Counted from the stretch's first letter, positions 1 through 10,333 are shown. The stretch is DNA of 53,670 nucleotides from Rhizobium sp. BK602 (GCF_014195095.1 NZ_JACIBC010000015.1:1-53670); one strand, 5' to 3'. Notes: generated from the sequence alone by a model not told the origin. Numbers and translations are program-made.

Positions 1-18
1 TCGGGTTTACGTTGGTAA

Positions 19-1905
<1,887 letters not shown>

Positions 1906-2015
1906 CGGGTACTCGTAATTTCGGACGGGACATTGGGGAACATGGTAGCAGGCGTCGCGGGGCCTGGGAGCCCCGCAATACCGAGCCGTCATGGCTCGGC
2001 TGTGCAAATTGCCGA

Positions 2016-2504
2016 TCATGTGGCGGGCCAATCAACCAGAAGACAACGTGACGAGATCTCGATCTGTTCGATGAACTCGCCGGCCATTTCGTTCAGCGTC
2101 TCGCTGATGTCGTAACCGACCTTGCAGACCAGGTCGCAGGCGCTGATCGTGTCACGAATTCGCATGCACCCAACCGCGGTCGCGATCAGCATCGCCATGG
2201 CGCCGTTCTCGCTCGCATCGCGCGAACGGAGCTCAAATGTGATGCGATAGCCGGCGGTGTGTGCGCGCTTTCGCTTCGGCGCTTTGCCGGAGATTGCAAC
2301 ACCGTTTGCGGTGACAGTCACAAAGATCGGCTTGGCAAGGAAATAGCAGCCATTCTCGATCTTGCCCGATGCATTCGAGAGCGCATCCGAGAGGCGCTCA
2401 AACGCCTGGCCATTCTGGCCGACGAAGGCCACAATATTCTGGCGGTCTTCTACGGAAGCCACCAAGGTGAAGGGAGGCTTGTTCGCCCAGGTATTGAGTA
2501 GCAT
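2016..2504 (-). CDS. hypothetical protein (element-borne)
   Basis: About 162 aa, not recognised. The start at MLLNTWANKPPF is favoured by an AAAGGA ribosome-binding site six bases upstream; the open frame extends 30 codons further. There is no signal peptide or membrane segment. The middle is basic (KAPKRKR), and the second half has a helical, aliphatic character (AMAMLIATAVGCM, ETLNEMAGEFIEQIEI). It lies between the recombinase and a putative cysteine-peptidase-like gene, all leftward, so it probably belongs to the integrated element. Function unknown. Confidence 0.7.
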   Translation of the reverse strand: MLLNTWANKPPFTLVASVEDRQNIVAFVGQNGQAFERLSDALSNASGKIENGCYFLAKPIFVTVTANGVAISGKAPKRKRAHTAGYRITFELRSRDASENGAMAMLIATAVGCMRIRDTISACDLVCKVGYDISETLNEMAGEFIEQIEISSRCLLVDWPAT

Positions 2505-2668
2505 AGAGTGTCCTTTGTCGAGGTCGGGATTGCGCCGCAGGGATTTGTCCTCGGTGCGCGTTTGGTTCGTAGGAAAGTGAAGCTTTCGTCGCACGGCGGC
2601 GTCGCCGTGCGCGGGAAACGGAGCAAGGGGGCGCCGAACCTGGGTTCGGTCTCGACGCTCTTTTTGCG

Positions 2669-3436
2669 CTATGAGTTCACCACCGCCGCGCGGTATGCCG
2701 CAGCCTCCTCGGTATCGCCGTTAAGATAGCCGGTGTTCTGCCCCAGAAGTGACTGCTCGACGGTTTCTACCCCGCCGATCCACTCCCAGCCGCCATAGCG
2801 TGATGTCTGGATATGAATATCACCATCCGAGGTGACCCTGATCCGCGCCGCGCCCGTTTCCGATTTGATAGCCTTGCGAAAGAGCTGGTCCAGCTTGCGG
2901 GCCTCTCCACGCGGCGTCCGGGCCGGTGTCTTCGTCGGAATATGTGCTGCCGGTGGCACACGCCGCGTGACAACGAAGACGTCCTTGACGCGCTTGCGGC
3001 GGCCGGGAGCCTTATCGGCGTCCACGACCTCTCCTCCGCTAAACGTGTCACAGAACAACCATCCGCTGACCGCGACGACGTGACCGTGGACGCGCACGAT
3101 GGTCGGATGCGTCCGCTGGAGACCGGTCCGTTCCTCAAGATAGGCAGCGAGGGTCGGCCGGCCCGGCACCTTATGCCAGGCTCCGACATAGCCAAAGAGT
3201 CGAAGAACTTGTTCGGTTTCCAGCGTGGTCGTCCGCATGATCGCCGGCGCGCGGCTCCAGCTTGTCCAGCCGGCACCGTGGCGGACGAAACGATAACCAT
3301 CCCGGACACGGGAAATCGGTTCTCCAGTAATCGCTGCTACCGCCATCGGCCCGCAGAAGGCGCGAGATTTTGTGTCGTTGACGACGTCGTGAAGGTAGCC
3401 AGTTCTGATAACGCCGGCGTTGGGAGTATTGGTCAT
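2669..3436 (-). CDS. hypothetical protein with Cys-His-Asp peptidase-like pattern
   Basis: About 255 aa, start MTNTPNAG with a GAGGAA ribosome-binding site. Near the N-terminus is RAFCGPMAVAAITG (Cys28), which resembles the nucleophile helix CGPxAxAAxTG of C39-like/papain-fold peptidases. About 90 residues later comes VHGHVVAVSGWLFCD (His119, Asp130), matching the second His and the Asp/Asn of that fold. The C-terminal half is basic (RRKRVKDVF, ARTPRGEARK) and ends in an unrelated hydrophilic region. No signal peptide is seen, so it would act in the cytoplasm. The peptidase reading is inference from motif order only. It may instead be a non-catalytic relative. It belongs to the leftward group next to the recombinase. 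Confidence 0.7.
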   Translation of the reverse strand: MTNTPNAGVIRTGYLHDVVNDTKSRAFCGPMAVAAITGEPISRVRDGYRFVRHGAGWTSWSRAPAIMRTTTLETEQVLRLFGYVGAWHKVPGRPTLAAYLEERTGLQRTHPTIVRVHGHVVAVSGWLFCDTFSGGEVVDADKAPGRRKRVKDVFVVTRRVPPAAHIPTKTPARTPRGEARKLDQLFRKAIKSETGAARIRVTSDGDIHIQTSRYGGWEWIGGVETVEQSLLGQNTGYLNGDTEEAAAYRAAVVNS

Positions 3437-4317
3437 TTGGTATTCCTCAGGCAGGCGCGCGACCGTACGGCTGCTTTTGCAGTCGGGTTGCATGGTGGCG
3501 CGTCAGGTTACGGAAACCCGGCCTTAGGCAGGCTGCGAAACGACGCAGCATGTCAGCGGTCGGGCGAAGAAGCCGGACGCGCTAGGGCTGGCAGTGCCCG
3601 CGTGAGAAACTGGAAAGGTGTTCAGGGGAGTTGATCTGCATGATGACCTTCGCGAGTCCAGAGTGGATTTCGAAGGAATGCGCTCGCCACTATGGATCCC
3701 TCAGACGTCCGCTCGTCCTCGATCCGATCATCTCTTGTCTGCTTAAGCTCACCACACGGAATAAGGTGACGCAGACTGCTCGCTCGTTTTATCTCATCGT
3801 TTCCGCCGATGGTTTCCCGTCCCTCGGCAGAGGCCATTTGATTTGTTGGTTCACCACCCCCACAGGTACGGGCCGGGGAGTAGAGCCGGAATTTTCCTCT
3901 TGCCAGGGCCATTCCAGGATGTCGCTCGTAAGTTTTTATGTCCAACCTAGCCAGGCAAGTAGCATCGGTTAGTGCGCATTCCAGCCTCGGCGGTTGCCTA
4001 AGCTGACAGCACAACTGCAGACGGCGTCTACTGCTGTCAAGTGGTTTATAAAGTGGTGGTCAATCAGGAGCTAACGTCTCCCCCGCGTTGTCTCCAATTG
4101 GGACGGTGTGCCATCGCATAGCTTTTGGCATACTATGAAAAAGGGCGCGGAGCCATGAACCGGATCCGGGTATGGCTCCGAAAATCCGATTCAGAATCAA
4201 ACGGCGTTTGAAGAAGTAATGGGGGGAGGCGACACCAAACTGCAAACGCCGTTAGGCGTTCCATTGCCATCGACGCGCGCTCAAGGATGGCGCCACGACA
4301 GCCCGAAACGGCTCCGA
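3437..4317. other. 880-bp stretch with no convincing gene
   Basis: Several short open frames exist on both strands (for example 3640-3972 on plus and 3622-4014 on minus), but none has a recognisable domain, a good ribosome-binding site together with biased codon use, or a plausible partner. The right part holds a hairpin (4148-4180) and two copies of an AACGGCGTT-type palindrome (4198-4210, 4242-4253) also found in the phased array at 4700-4951. Confidence 0.5.
4148..4180 (-). terminator. candidate Rho-independent terminator or protein-binding dyad
   Basis: The nine-base arms CGGAGCCAT and ATGGCTCCG are perfectly complementary around a 15-base centre that itself contains CCGGATCCGG. Read on the minus strand the stem is followed by CGCCCTTTTT, so it could terminate the leftward gene ending at 4318. 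The five bases between stem and T-run make it a weak example. Confidence 0.4.
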
Positions 4318-4843
4318 TCATTCGTCCTGATCGACATCGCCGGAATGGAGAAGGTGGACCTTCCTGCGAAACGGCCGGGCGCCCGTTCGGTATTTTGCGA
4401 CGAGATCGTCGAAGAGCGCATCCGATGCCCTCTCGTCAAAACCCTGTTCGACCAGCATCGCCACGACCCCGTCCTGGAAATCTTCAAGGGCATCGGCCGC
4501 ATCCCCGGTCGCCATGGTCGAGATCGTCATGAACAGCGCTGTCCGGGCAATGTCGTCCCTGTCCGGACGCCGGGCCTGCCTGTTGGCATCACGCAGACGC
4601 TGCTGCCGATCTCGCTGCTTCTCGTTTCTCTTGCCGTCCGGCATTTTAGCCCCATTATGTCCCCGCTGCTCGAACCAGCCCTGCCAGTTGTCTGCCCGCA
4701 TGGCAACGCCGTTTGCATCGGAATCGGAAATCTCGGTTTATGAATCGTTGGCGCAGGGGGCTGAATCGAATGAGCGCAATTTGAGATGCGTTGCGGGCAC
4801 GTCGAGACAAATCGAGATCACTTGCGTGGGCGCAAACGGCGTT
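4198..4843. repeat. four dispersed copies of a GCAAACGSCGTT element
   Basis: CAAACGGCGTTTG (4198-4210, an almost perfect palindrome), GCAAACGCCGTT (4242-4253), AACGCCGTTTGC (4705-4716) and GCAAACGGCGTT (4832-4843) are variants of one half-palindromic element. The third copy is in the opposite orientation to the fourth. The last two sit in equivalent first units of the two 126-bp blocks of the phased array. The 4705 copy lies just upstream of the small leftward gene that starts at 4644 or 4701. The span given covers all four copies; the DNA between them is not repetitive. Confidence 0.5.
4318..4644 (-). CDS. small hypothetical protein, acidic C-terminus
   Basis: About 108 aa starting MPDGKRNEKQRDRQQ, with a GGGG element five bases before the ATG. 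An upstream ATG at 4701 would give 127 aa but lacks a ribosome-binding site and touches the repeat array. Third codon positions are strongly G/C, which supports coding. The N-terminal third is very basic and glutamine/arginine-rich. The middle forms an alanine-rich helix-like stretch (ISTMATGDAADALEDFQDG), and the end is acidic (SGDVDQDE). No known domain was recognised and there is no membrane segment. It stands alone between two non-coding regions of the element. Confidence 0.65.
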   Translation of the reverse strand: MPDGKRNEKQRDRQQRLRDANRQARRPDRDDIARTALFMTISTMATGDAADALEDFQDGVVAMLVEQGFDERASDALFDDLVAKYRTGARPFRRKVHLLHSGDVDQDE

Positions 4844-4951
4844 CGTGAATCGAAGCCGCAGAACAATGAATCAGAAATCTGGAAGTCGGAATCAAACGAA
4901 CGCAATTTGTTTTGACGTGCGGGCAATTCGACACAACGTTTTTTAGCTGTC
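4700..4951. repeat. array of direct repeats phased at 21 bp (iteron-like)
   Basis: GAATC occurs at 4721, 4742, 4763, 4847, 4868 and 4889. Every interval is 21 bp or, in one case, 84 bp (4 x 21). Cut into 21-mers, the region forms two six-unit blocks of 126 bp (4700-4825 and 4826-4951). The best conserved pair is at 4763 and 4889 (GAATCGAATGAGCGCAATTT versus GAATCAAACGAACGCAATTT), and the next units at 4784 and 4910 share TGCGGGCA. Twenty-one bp is two helical turns, as in plasmid iterons or arrays of protein sites. Read as codons on plus it would give heptads beginning ES (ESNERNL twice), so a small 71-aa frame (4700-4915) is an alternative reading. Confidence 0.75.
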
Positions 4952-5195
4952 TGGTAAGTCAGGTGCACGTGCGCAGGACGGATGAGGGTCGTGCGGGGGA
5001 GTTGGCCCATTAATACTTCGGATGAGACGCAAGCAACGGTTGAAGTGAAAAATATTTCACATGGTCTGAAATGGATGGAAAATGGCGAAAATATGACATG
5101 AAAAGCGTATAAAACTAAGTAAATCAGTTGGTTGTACTTGAGGTTTGTTTTTCCTGTAATTTGAAATTTCTACGTTTGCGTGCAATAATACATTT
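4952..5195. other. AT-rich gene-free stretch next to the repeat array
   Basis: This part, especially 5040-5135, is markedly richer in A and T than its surroundings and contains repeated GAAAAT/GAAATG-like words. No credible gene was seen. An AT-rich tract beside a 21-bp phased array is the layout of many iteron-type origins, but no replication initiator gene was recognised in the window. Confidence 0.35.
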
Positions 5196-5226
5196 ACTTG
5201 ACGGCCTCACCGTCAAGTTATCTGTA
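5196..5226 (+). promoter_or_regulatory. candidate operator overlapping a promoter
   Basis: A perfect inverted repeat ACTTGACGG-N5-CCGTCAAGT lies at 5196-5218. TTGACG inside its left arm (5198-5203) and TCTGTA at 5221-5226 are 17 bp apart and would serve as -35 and -10. The repeat therefore overlaps the promoter, about 30 bp before the gene starting at 5247, and is likely bound by a repressor not identified here. Confidence 0.5.
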
Positions 5227-5246
5227 TCTCGTACATGGAGAATATT

Positions 5247-6470
5247 ATGCGCAATTCCAGCAAAACTACTGCCCCCGCCGTCGCCTCTTCTGTCTATGAT
5301 GCACTCGAGATCGACGCCTCCGCGCGCGATCGTCTTGAGCGCATGGCAAGCTTCATCGCAGATCTCGGACGGAGGTCGACGGAGCAGACCTTCGAACTCG
5401 GCGACCATCTTCATTCCGCATCCGAAGTGCTGGCCGAAGGCGCATTCGATCATTGGGTGAAGAAGCGGTGCGGCCTCAACGCGCGCAGTGCGCGCAATTA
5501 CCGGGCGGTGTTCCGCAATCTGTCCGGCTACAGGGACACTCTCGTTGATCTGTCCATCGGCTCGACGGTGCTGTTCCATCTGAGTTCGGCGAAACCCGGA
5601 CAGGTCGATGCAGCCATCGCGTTCGCGCAGGAGCAGGGACGGCTTACGGTGGTGGACGTGAAAACCATTCTGACCGATGGCGCGGAAAAAGGCGGCGAGC
5701 CGGAAATGGAGCCTTGTTCAGTCGGCGGTATCGACGGCCTGAAGGCTCTGATCGCGGCGAAGAACAGGGATGGCCTTAAATCCTATACCGCGCATATCGA
5801 CATGATCCGGCATGATGTCGAGGTCGCTCTTGCTGGCAAGCGCGTGTTCAAGGATATGCTGGGCAGAGAAATCCAGGACCTCGCCCGCGTCGCGCAACAG
5901 GAACTGGCAAGCCTTGCGCGCTTCGTCGAACCGGAAATCGCGGGAGGCTACTATCCGAATGCGACCGTTTTTGCCAAGGGAAGCCATTGGGCCGAGGTCG
6001 ATTCCTTGCTTTACAAGCTGGGCAGTGTCGATCACTGGCCGAAATCCGCCGAGATGCGTGCCTGGCTGGCAGAGACGGTGCTGCCGACCCTGGAGTGGGC
6101 AATCTCGAAGCGGAGAAACCCGGAGTGGTCGGCCGGTCGCGCGGCGATTGCGGCAGACGTTCCCGTGGTCCCGGATGAAGCGGCCGACAAGCTCAGCCCG
6201 GTTATTCCCGAGAATCCGCAGGAACCTGTCGACCCGTCAGTCTCGGAAGCGGTGAAGCGGATGGATGCCGGACTGAGTGCTGCGACCGGCGGCTTGATCC
6301 GGGTGAGCGAAGAACTTGTGGCGCGCAAGCAGCTTGCCGACGTTCCGCCGCTCGTCGCCGATGTTCCCGCGGTGGCGCAAAGAGGCTTCAAGCGACCGGC
6401 CATCCTCGACCACGTCAAGGTGTCTGCCGGCGCCGATCACGGTTCTCCGGCATCTGACGGCATGTCGTAA
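5247..6470 (+). CDS. DUF3102-like hypothetical protein
   Basis: About 407 aa. The start at MRNSSKTTAP is preferred over the ATG four codons earlier because GGAG lies six bases ahead of it. Residues about 25-110 (ERMASFIADLGRRSTEQTF, then FDHWVKKRCGLNARSARNY) resemble DUF3102-type proteins of phages and plasmids, where a helical domain precedes a helix-turn-helix-like GLNARSARNY. The C-terminal 150 residues are proline/valine/alanine-rich and probably unstructured (VVPDEAADKLSPV, LVARKQLADVPPLV). It is the first gene after the phased array and operator, so it may be a DNA-binding or maintenance protein of the element. Function is not established. Confidence 0.8.
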   Translation: MRNSSKTTAPAVASSVYDALEIDASARDRLERMASFIADLGRRSTEQTFELGDHLHSASEVLAEGAFDHWVKKRCGLNARSARNYRAVFRNLSGYRDTLVDLSIGSTVLFHLSSAKPGQVDAAIAFAQEQGRLTVVDVKTILTDGAEKGGEPEMEPCSVGGIDGLKALIAAKNRDGLKSYTAHIDMIRHDVEVALAGKRVFKDMLGREIQDLARVAQQELASLARFVEPEIAGGYYPNATVFAKGSHWAEVDSLLYKLGSVDHWPKSAEMRAWLAETVLPTLEWAISKRRNPEWSAGRAAIAADVPVVPDEAADKLSPVIPENPQEPVDPSVSEAVKRMDAGLSAATGGLIRVSEELVARKQLADVPPLVADVPAVAQRGFKRPAILDHVKVSAGADHGSPASDGMS

Positions 6471-6776
6471 CTGGCGGCTTGATTGCGGCAGATCGAACGG
6501 CCGCTCTGTCGAAAAGCAAGGGGCCGCACGCCGGCCCTTCGATATCCGGCTGACCTCGGAAACTTTACCAGCCGCGTCTGCGGCAGCCCGGGTCTCGTGA
6601 GCCCAGCGTTAACCTTGTACCGGCTTCGTTCTCTTTTTTTAAATTGGGACCTTGAGCCCGGCCTTCGGTCCTGCCAGGTTGGCGGCGTTCGGATGACCGG
6701 ACACAAAGCGGCCCAAGCCGATGTTGGCGCATCGACAAGGGCCTGACCCTCAGCCTTCTGGAAAAGGAATCGGGCT
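6471..6776 (+). other. 306-bp gap with small hairpins
   Basis: No gene was seen. Around 6571-6605 are two small GC-rich hairpins (GCCGCGTCTGCGGC, then GGGTCTCGTGAGCCC), and a run of seven T lies at about 6632-6640, too far from the stems for a typical terminator. The end of the gap carries AAAAGGAA, the ribosome-binding site of the next gene. Confidence 0.4.
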
Positions 6777-7859
6777 ATGACCACGTTTACCTCTGCTCAC
6801 CCCAATGGGGAAGTTCTTCGTTCCACCATCGCCGCCTCCGCTGCGATCACCGCCTCGGGCCGCCGTCCGTTCGGCTTTGGTGACCGGGCAACCATCGCCG
6901 AGCCGCCAGCGCTGCGCCGCCACCCACATCTCGTGCGTTTCCGCGATGTCGAGGCCGATCTCGACCTGCTGGTCGATCGCGCCATCGCGGCGATCGCCGA
7001 CGGCGAACCGGTCGAGGACGAGATCCTCGGTCACTATGTCAATATCGCCTCCCTTGTTCGCGCCGTCTCCTTCCGGGAAGGCAAGCTTTTGGAGCAGGCG
7101 GTCGAGCGTCTGGCCAAGGCCAACCCCGGCATTCTCGTCCTGACGCAGTCACTCAAGCTGCCGCTGGTCAAGGCGGCGCTCGAAGCCGTCTCCGGAAACG
7201 ACTGGACCCAACTCGATGGCATCAAGCTCGACTGCGAGGCGCCGGCGAGGGGGAGCTATACGCCCGACCTGATCGTGGTGAACCGCGTCCGCCACACCGC
7301 CTATATTCTCGACTTGAAACGTTCGCTCGCGTCCTATGGAGATACGAGCCGTCTTGAAGAGCTGAAGATGAAGATGATGGCGGGGGCGATGGTTCTGCCG
7401 GACTGGCTCTACAAGCACCACAAGCGCTTGATGGTCGATACGGTCGGGGTCGCGATCGTCGATGGTGCCAGCCGCCCGAGCGATCATGCCGCCGGCATCT
7501 GGGCATTGTCCGAAATCGATGATCTTCTGGAGATCGATGGTGTCGCCATGTGCATGGCCGAGCTGCGTGCCCGCTTCGGCCGTCGTGTCCGCGAGCTTCT
7601 GGAGACGGAAGCGCGCAAGGCGCTCAGCGTCATGGGCATGTCCTTGACGGAAGCCGCTACCGCTGTTGCCGCCAATCCGCCCGGCAAGGCGCCGATCCGC
7701 CTGAATGGGCCGAGCGTCAGCTATGAAGAGCAGCAGGCTCTTTGGCGGGAAGACGACGACGGCTGCGATGATCTCGGCTGCTTCGACGAGGCTGAGGACG
7801 ACGAGGCTGAGCCCGTCCGAATCCGGGTTGGCTTCGCACGGCGTCCTGCCGCGCACTGA
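6777..7859 (+). CDS. PD-(D/E)XK-nuclease-like hypothetical protein
   Basis: About 360 aa with an AAAAGGAA ribosome-binding site. Residues 163-181 read YTPDLIVV, then YILDLKRS, giving the pattern P-D(164)...D(179)-L-K(181). This is the metal and catalytic signature of the PD-(D/E)XK nuclease fold: a strand with the first Asp, a turn, and a strand with D-x-K. Aliphatic residues around both motifs fit beta strands. The N-terminal 100 residues are helical, and the C-terminal 50 are very acidic (EDDDGCDDLGCFDEAEDDEAE). A start further upstream was not considered because of the clear ribosome-binding site. It precedes a small gene and the split FtsH-like pair in one direction. Nuclease activity is inferred from the motif alone. 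Confidence 0.75.
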   Translation: MTTFTSAHPNGEVLRSTIAASAAITASGRRPFGFGDRATIAEPPALRRHPHLVRFRDVEADLDLLVDRAIAAIADGEPVEDEILGHYVNIASLVRAVSFREGKLLEQAVERLAKANPGILVLTQSLKLPLVKAALEAVSGNDWTQLDGIKLDCEAPARGSYTPDLIVVNRVRHTAYILDLKRSLASYGDTSRLEELKMKMMAGAMVLPDWLYKHHKRLMVDTVGVAIVDGASRPSDHAAGIWALSEIDDLLEIDGVAMCMAELRARFGRRVRELLETEARKALSVMGMSLTEAATAVAANPPGKAPIRLNGPSVSYEEQQALWREDDDGCDDLGCFDEAEDDEAEPVRIRVGFARRPAAH

Positions 7860-7953
7860 GCGCTGGTTGCCGCGGCAATAGGCCGTGGTTCCTCATCCTT
7901 CCCCTTCTTATCATGAGCGCCGGACCTCACTGCGGTTCGGCCAAGGAGCCGTC

Positions 7954-8322
7954 ATGTCTTTCGACACACGCTCGCCATCGCGCTTCCGCGAGGCCGTTTC
8001 CACCTCGACCTATTCCGCAGCTCGTTGCCAGCACGCCGATCAGGTCGATGCCAGGGTTACAGCCGACCTTCCGCCGATCGAGAACCTGACCAACGATCCG
8101 GCGATCCTGATCGGACTGGCACTCAGCTATTCCCGCCAGAGCAGGACGCTCGGCAAGGCCATTCCGGACATCATTCTATCCAGGCTGCGTGCCCATGCCG
8201 ATCAGGGTGACCCGGCGTGCGGACTGTTGATCGACTGGTTCGATCTCTGGAGTGGCAAGCCCGTTTGCGGTCCCAAAACGGCAATTATTGCCGCTGAAAC
8301 CGGGGACCGGGCCGATGGATAG
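7954..8322 (+). CDS. small hypothetical protein
   Basis: About 122 aa; AAGGAG lies six bases before the ATG of MSFDTRSPSRF. Residues 45-95 look helical (DPAILIGLALSYSRQSR, IPDIILSRLRAHADQ). It ends GDRADG. The last eight bases overlap the start of the AAA+ gene (ATGGATAG), so the two are probably translationally coupled. The position between the nuclease-like gene and the ATPase suggests an adaptor or accessory part of the same module, but nothing in the sequence proves it. Confidence 0.75.
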   Translation: MSFDTRSPSRFREAVSTSTYSAARCQHADQVDARVTADLPPIENLTNDPAILIGLALSYSRQSRTLGKAIPDIILSRLRAHADQGDPACGLLIDWFDLWSGKPVCGPKTAIIAAETGDRADG

Positions 8323-10333
8323 GATCTCCCGCTTCTTCATCCGTCGCTTGCGCCATCTCGCCCGCCGCGAAGCGCTCCGCAATGCCGCGCTTCACGGCCT
8401 CCTCGGATCGTGGACCATCGAAGACGGCGTCCATACGCTGCGGCTTTACGGCCCCGGCTTCGACACAACGGCGCTCACAGGCGATATGGATCGCGACCTT
8501 GCCCGGCTTCGGCGCCAGTTCGGTGTCAGTTCCGTCAGATCGCCGATGTCGGCTTCCGACGTCACGGTCGCGGTGGCCTCGGTGCCAGCCAAGCTCACCT
8601 CTTCGCGCCAGAAAGGTGGTGGGAAGATCCGGGAGAACGTGCCCGTCGAAGGCTTCGATCATCGTTCTTATGCGGTTCGGCTGGTCGGCGCCATGGCGGA
8701 GCCGCCGCTGGTCAGCCATATCGTGGTCGCCCTGGTGCTGGCCCGCGCGATCGGCGCGGGTACGAAGTCGTTGCGCGACATCGTTCGGGCGATCACGCAT
8801 GCGACACCGGTCGTGGCGTTGCATGCGCCGCTTGCCGGCTTCGAGCGGGAGGTCTCGCGACTGCTCGAAAAGTCCCGCTTCGTTCCCGGCGGCCCGTTCG
8901 GGATGATGGACGGAAACCACATCTTCAACGAAGATTACCTGGACGTCCAGGACGAGAAGGCTCACAGACGTGTCGTCGAATTCCGAGGCGATGGCGTGCA
9001 TCGGGTCACCGGCGGCGCCCTGCGGCGACGGATGCTCGGCGCGTTCGCCCGCGACCTGCCCATCGTCGCGATTGCCGAGAAGGGATCGGGTATTCCCGCC
9101 TTGATTCAGCACACGGCCGACGTATCGCTGGAGACCGGGCAGCTCGACCGGTCCTTCGTCCGCGATGTGGTCGAAGCGCTCTATTCGGAGACCGCGATCG
9201 GCGAGAGCGATCTGCCGGCGGACGGCGATGCGCGCTGGCTGTCGCTGGAAGATGTGATCCTCGCCTTCCGGCCGGGGCGGGATCTTGGTGACGCACTGTC
9301 CGTTCTGAAGCTGCTCGCCCGGCGCAATCGTGAGGACTTCGAGGACGAGGACGAGGAGGAAGGCGGCGGCGGGAGAGGCAAGGCCGCCGCATCCGCGCCG
9401 AAGGGATCGGACAAAAAGAAACCCGCGGCGTCCTCCGAGACCTCGAAACCGGCGTCATCCGACAGTGACAGCGGCGGTCGCTGGAAGAAGGACAAGCCGT
9501 CGGGAGCCGAGATCATTCAGCCGGAGCCCCCGATTGAGTTCGGGACTCGACCATCGTCCGGCAACGGCGGAGCGAAGCGGGCAAAGCCGCCGCTGACCGT
9601 CGAGACGCTGTCCGGCTATGGCAAGGCGAAGGCGTGGGCGCTCGATCTCAAGAGCGATCTCGCCGATTACGATGCGGGCAAGCTCGCCTGGTCGGATATG
9701 AGCACCAAGCTGCTGCTTTATGGCCCGCCGGGCACCGGCAAGACGACCTTCTCCCGGGCGCTGTGCAACAGCCTGCAGATCCCGCTGGTGGTGACGTCGG
9801 TATCGACGTGGCTGCAGGGCGGACATCTGAACGATGTCGTCGACAAGATGGTCAAAACCTTCGCCGAGGCGAAGTCGGTCGCGCCCTCGATCCTGTTCAT
9901 CGACGAGTTCGACGGCATCGGCAAGCGTCAGCCCGCGGAGAGGGAACATGCTGACTATTGGAACACCCTCGTCAACAAGGCGCTCGAACTGCTCGACGGC
10001 GCGGTGAAGAGCGAGGGTATCATTATCATCGGCGCGACCAACCGGCCCGATGATATCGACGAAGCTCTCAAACGGTCGGGAAGGCTCGAGACGCATATCG
10101 AGATCCCCAAGCCGGACAAGGCCGCGCTCCTGGACATCCTTGCCCATCATCTCGGTGACGACGTTGAAGCATTGGTCTTCAAGGCAGGGTCATCCGATAC
10201 GCCGAATGCCAAAGGGCCGTCCGGAGATCAGGAGCCTTCGTTGACTGATGGTCCGTTGGTCTCGGAACCACAAGAGAATGACATGACGGATCTAGCCGAA
10301 AACGTAGTGAACCGGAAAGGAGCGGGCCGATGA
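8315..10333 (+). CDS. AAA+ ATPase, FtsH/Cdc48-like, without peptidase domain
   Basis: About 672 aa, starting MDRISRFFIRRLR and overlapping the previous gene by 8 bp. Residues 1-345 are a domain I do not recognise. Residues 350-440 are low-complexity and charged (EDEDEEEGGGGRGK, KKPAASSETSKPASS). Residues about 445-620 are a AAA+ core with Walker A GPPGTGKTT (470-478), Walker B ILFIDEFDGIG (Asp530, Glu531), sensor 1 GATNRPDDID and the arginine-finger-type SGRLE. The small C-terminal lid domain expected after the core is missing here; its equivalent is the N-terminus of the next protein. No transmembrane helix is visible, unlike bacterial FtsH. The ending ATGA is shared with the M41 gene, implying coupled synthesis of a two-part protease. 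Confidence 0.9.
   Translation: MDRISRFFIRRLRHLARREALRNAALHGLLGSWTIEDGVHTLRLYGPGFDTTALTGDMDRDLARLRRQFGVSSVRSPMSASDVTVAVASVPAKLTSSRQKGGGKIRENVPVEGFDHRSYAVRLVGAMAEPPLVSHIVVALVLARAIGAGTKSLRDIVRAITHATPVVALHAPLAGFEREVSRLLEKSRFVPGGPFGMMDGNHIFNEDYLDVQDEKAHRRVVEFRGDGVHRVTGGALRRRMLGAFARDLPIVAIAEKGSGIPALIQHTADVSLETGQLDRSFVRDVVEALYSETAIGESDLPADGDARWLSLEDVILAFRPGRDLGDALSVLKLLARRNREDFEDEDEEEGGGGRGKAAASAPKGSDKKKPAASSETSKPASSDSDSGGRWKKDKPSGAEIIQPEPPIEFGTRPSSGNGGAKRAKPPLTVETLSGYGKAKAWALDLKSDLADYDAGKLAWSDMSTKLLLYGPPGTGKTTFSRALCNSLQIPLVVTSVSTWLQGGHLNDVVDKMVKTFAEAKSVAPSILFIDEFDGIGKRQPAEREHADYWNTLVNKALELLDGAVKSEGIIIIGATNRPDDIDEALKRSGRLETHIEIPKPDKAALLDILAHHLGDDVEALVFKAGSSDTPNAKGPSGDQEPSLTDGPLVSEPQENDMTDLAENVVNRKGAGR

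Noticed and set aside
3622..4014. 130-aa minus-strand frame and a 110-aa plus-strand frame in the left gene-free region
   Set aside because: Overlapping frames on both strands, no codon bias, no motif; both look like chance.
4219..4743. Plus-strand frame across the small leftward gene
   Set aside because: The minus-strand frame has the strong G/C third-position pattern and a helical protein; the plus frame is its shadow. The end of a neighbouring plus frame (4700-4915) is kept only as an alternative reading of the repeat array.
8285..10150. Two long minus-strand frames antisense to the AAA+ gene
   Set aside because: Shadows of a GC-rich gene with clear Walker motifs on plus.
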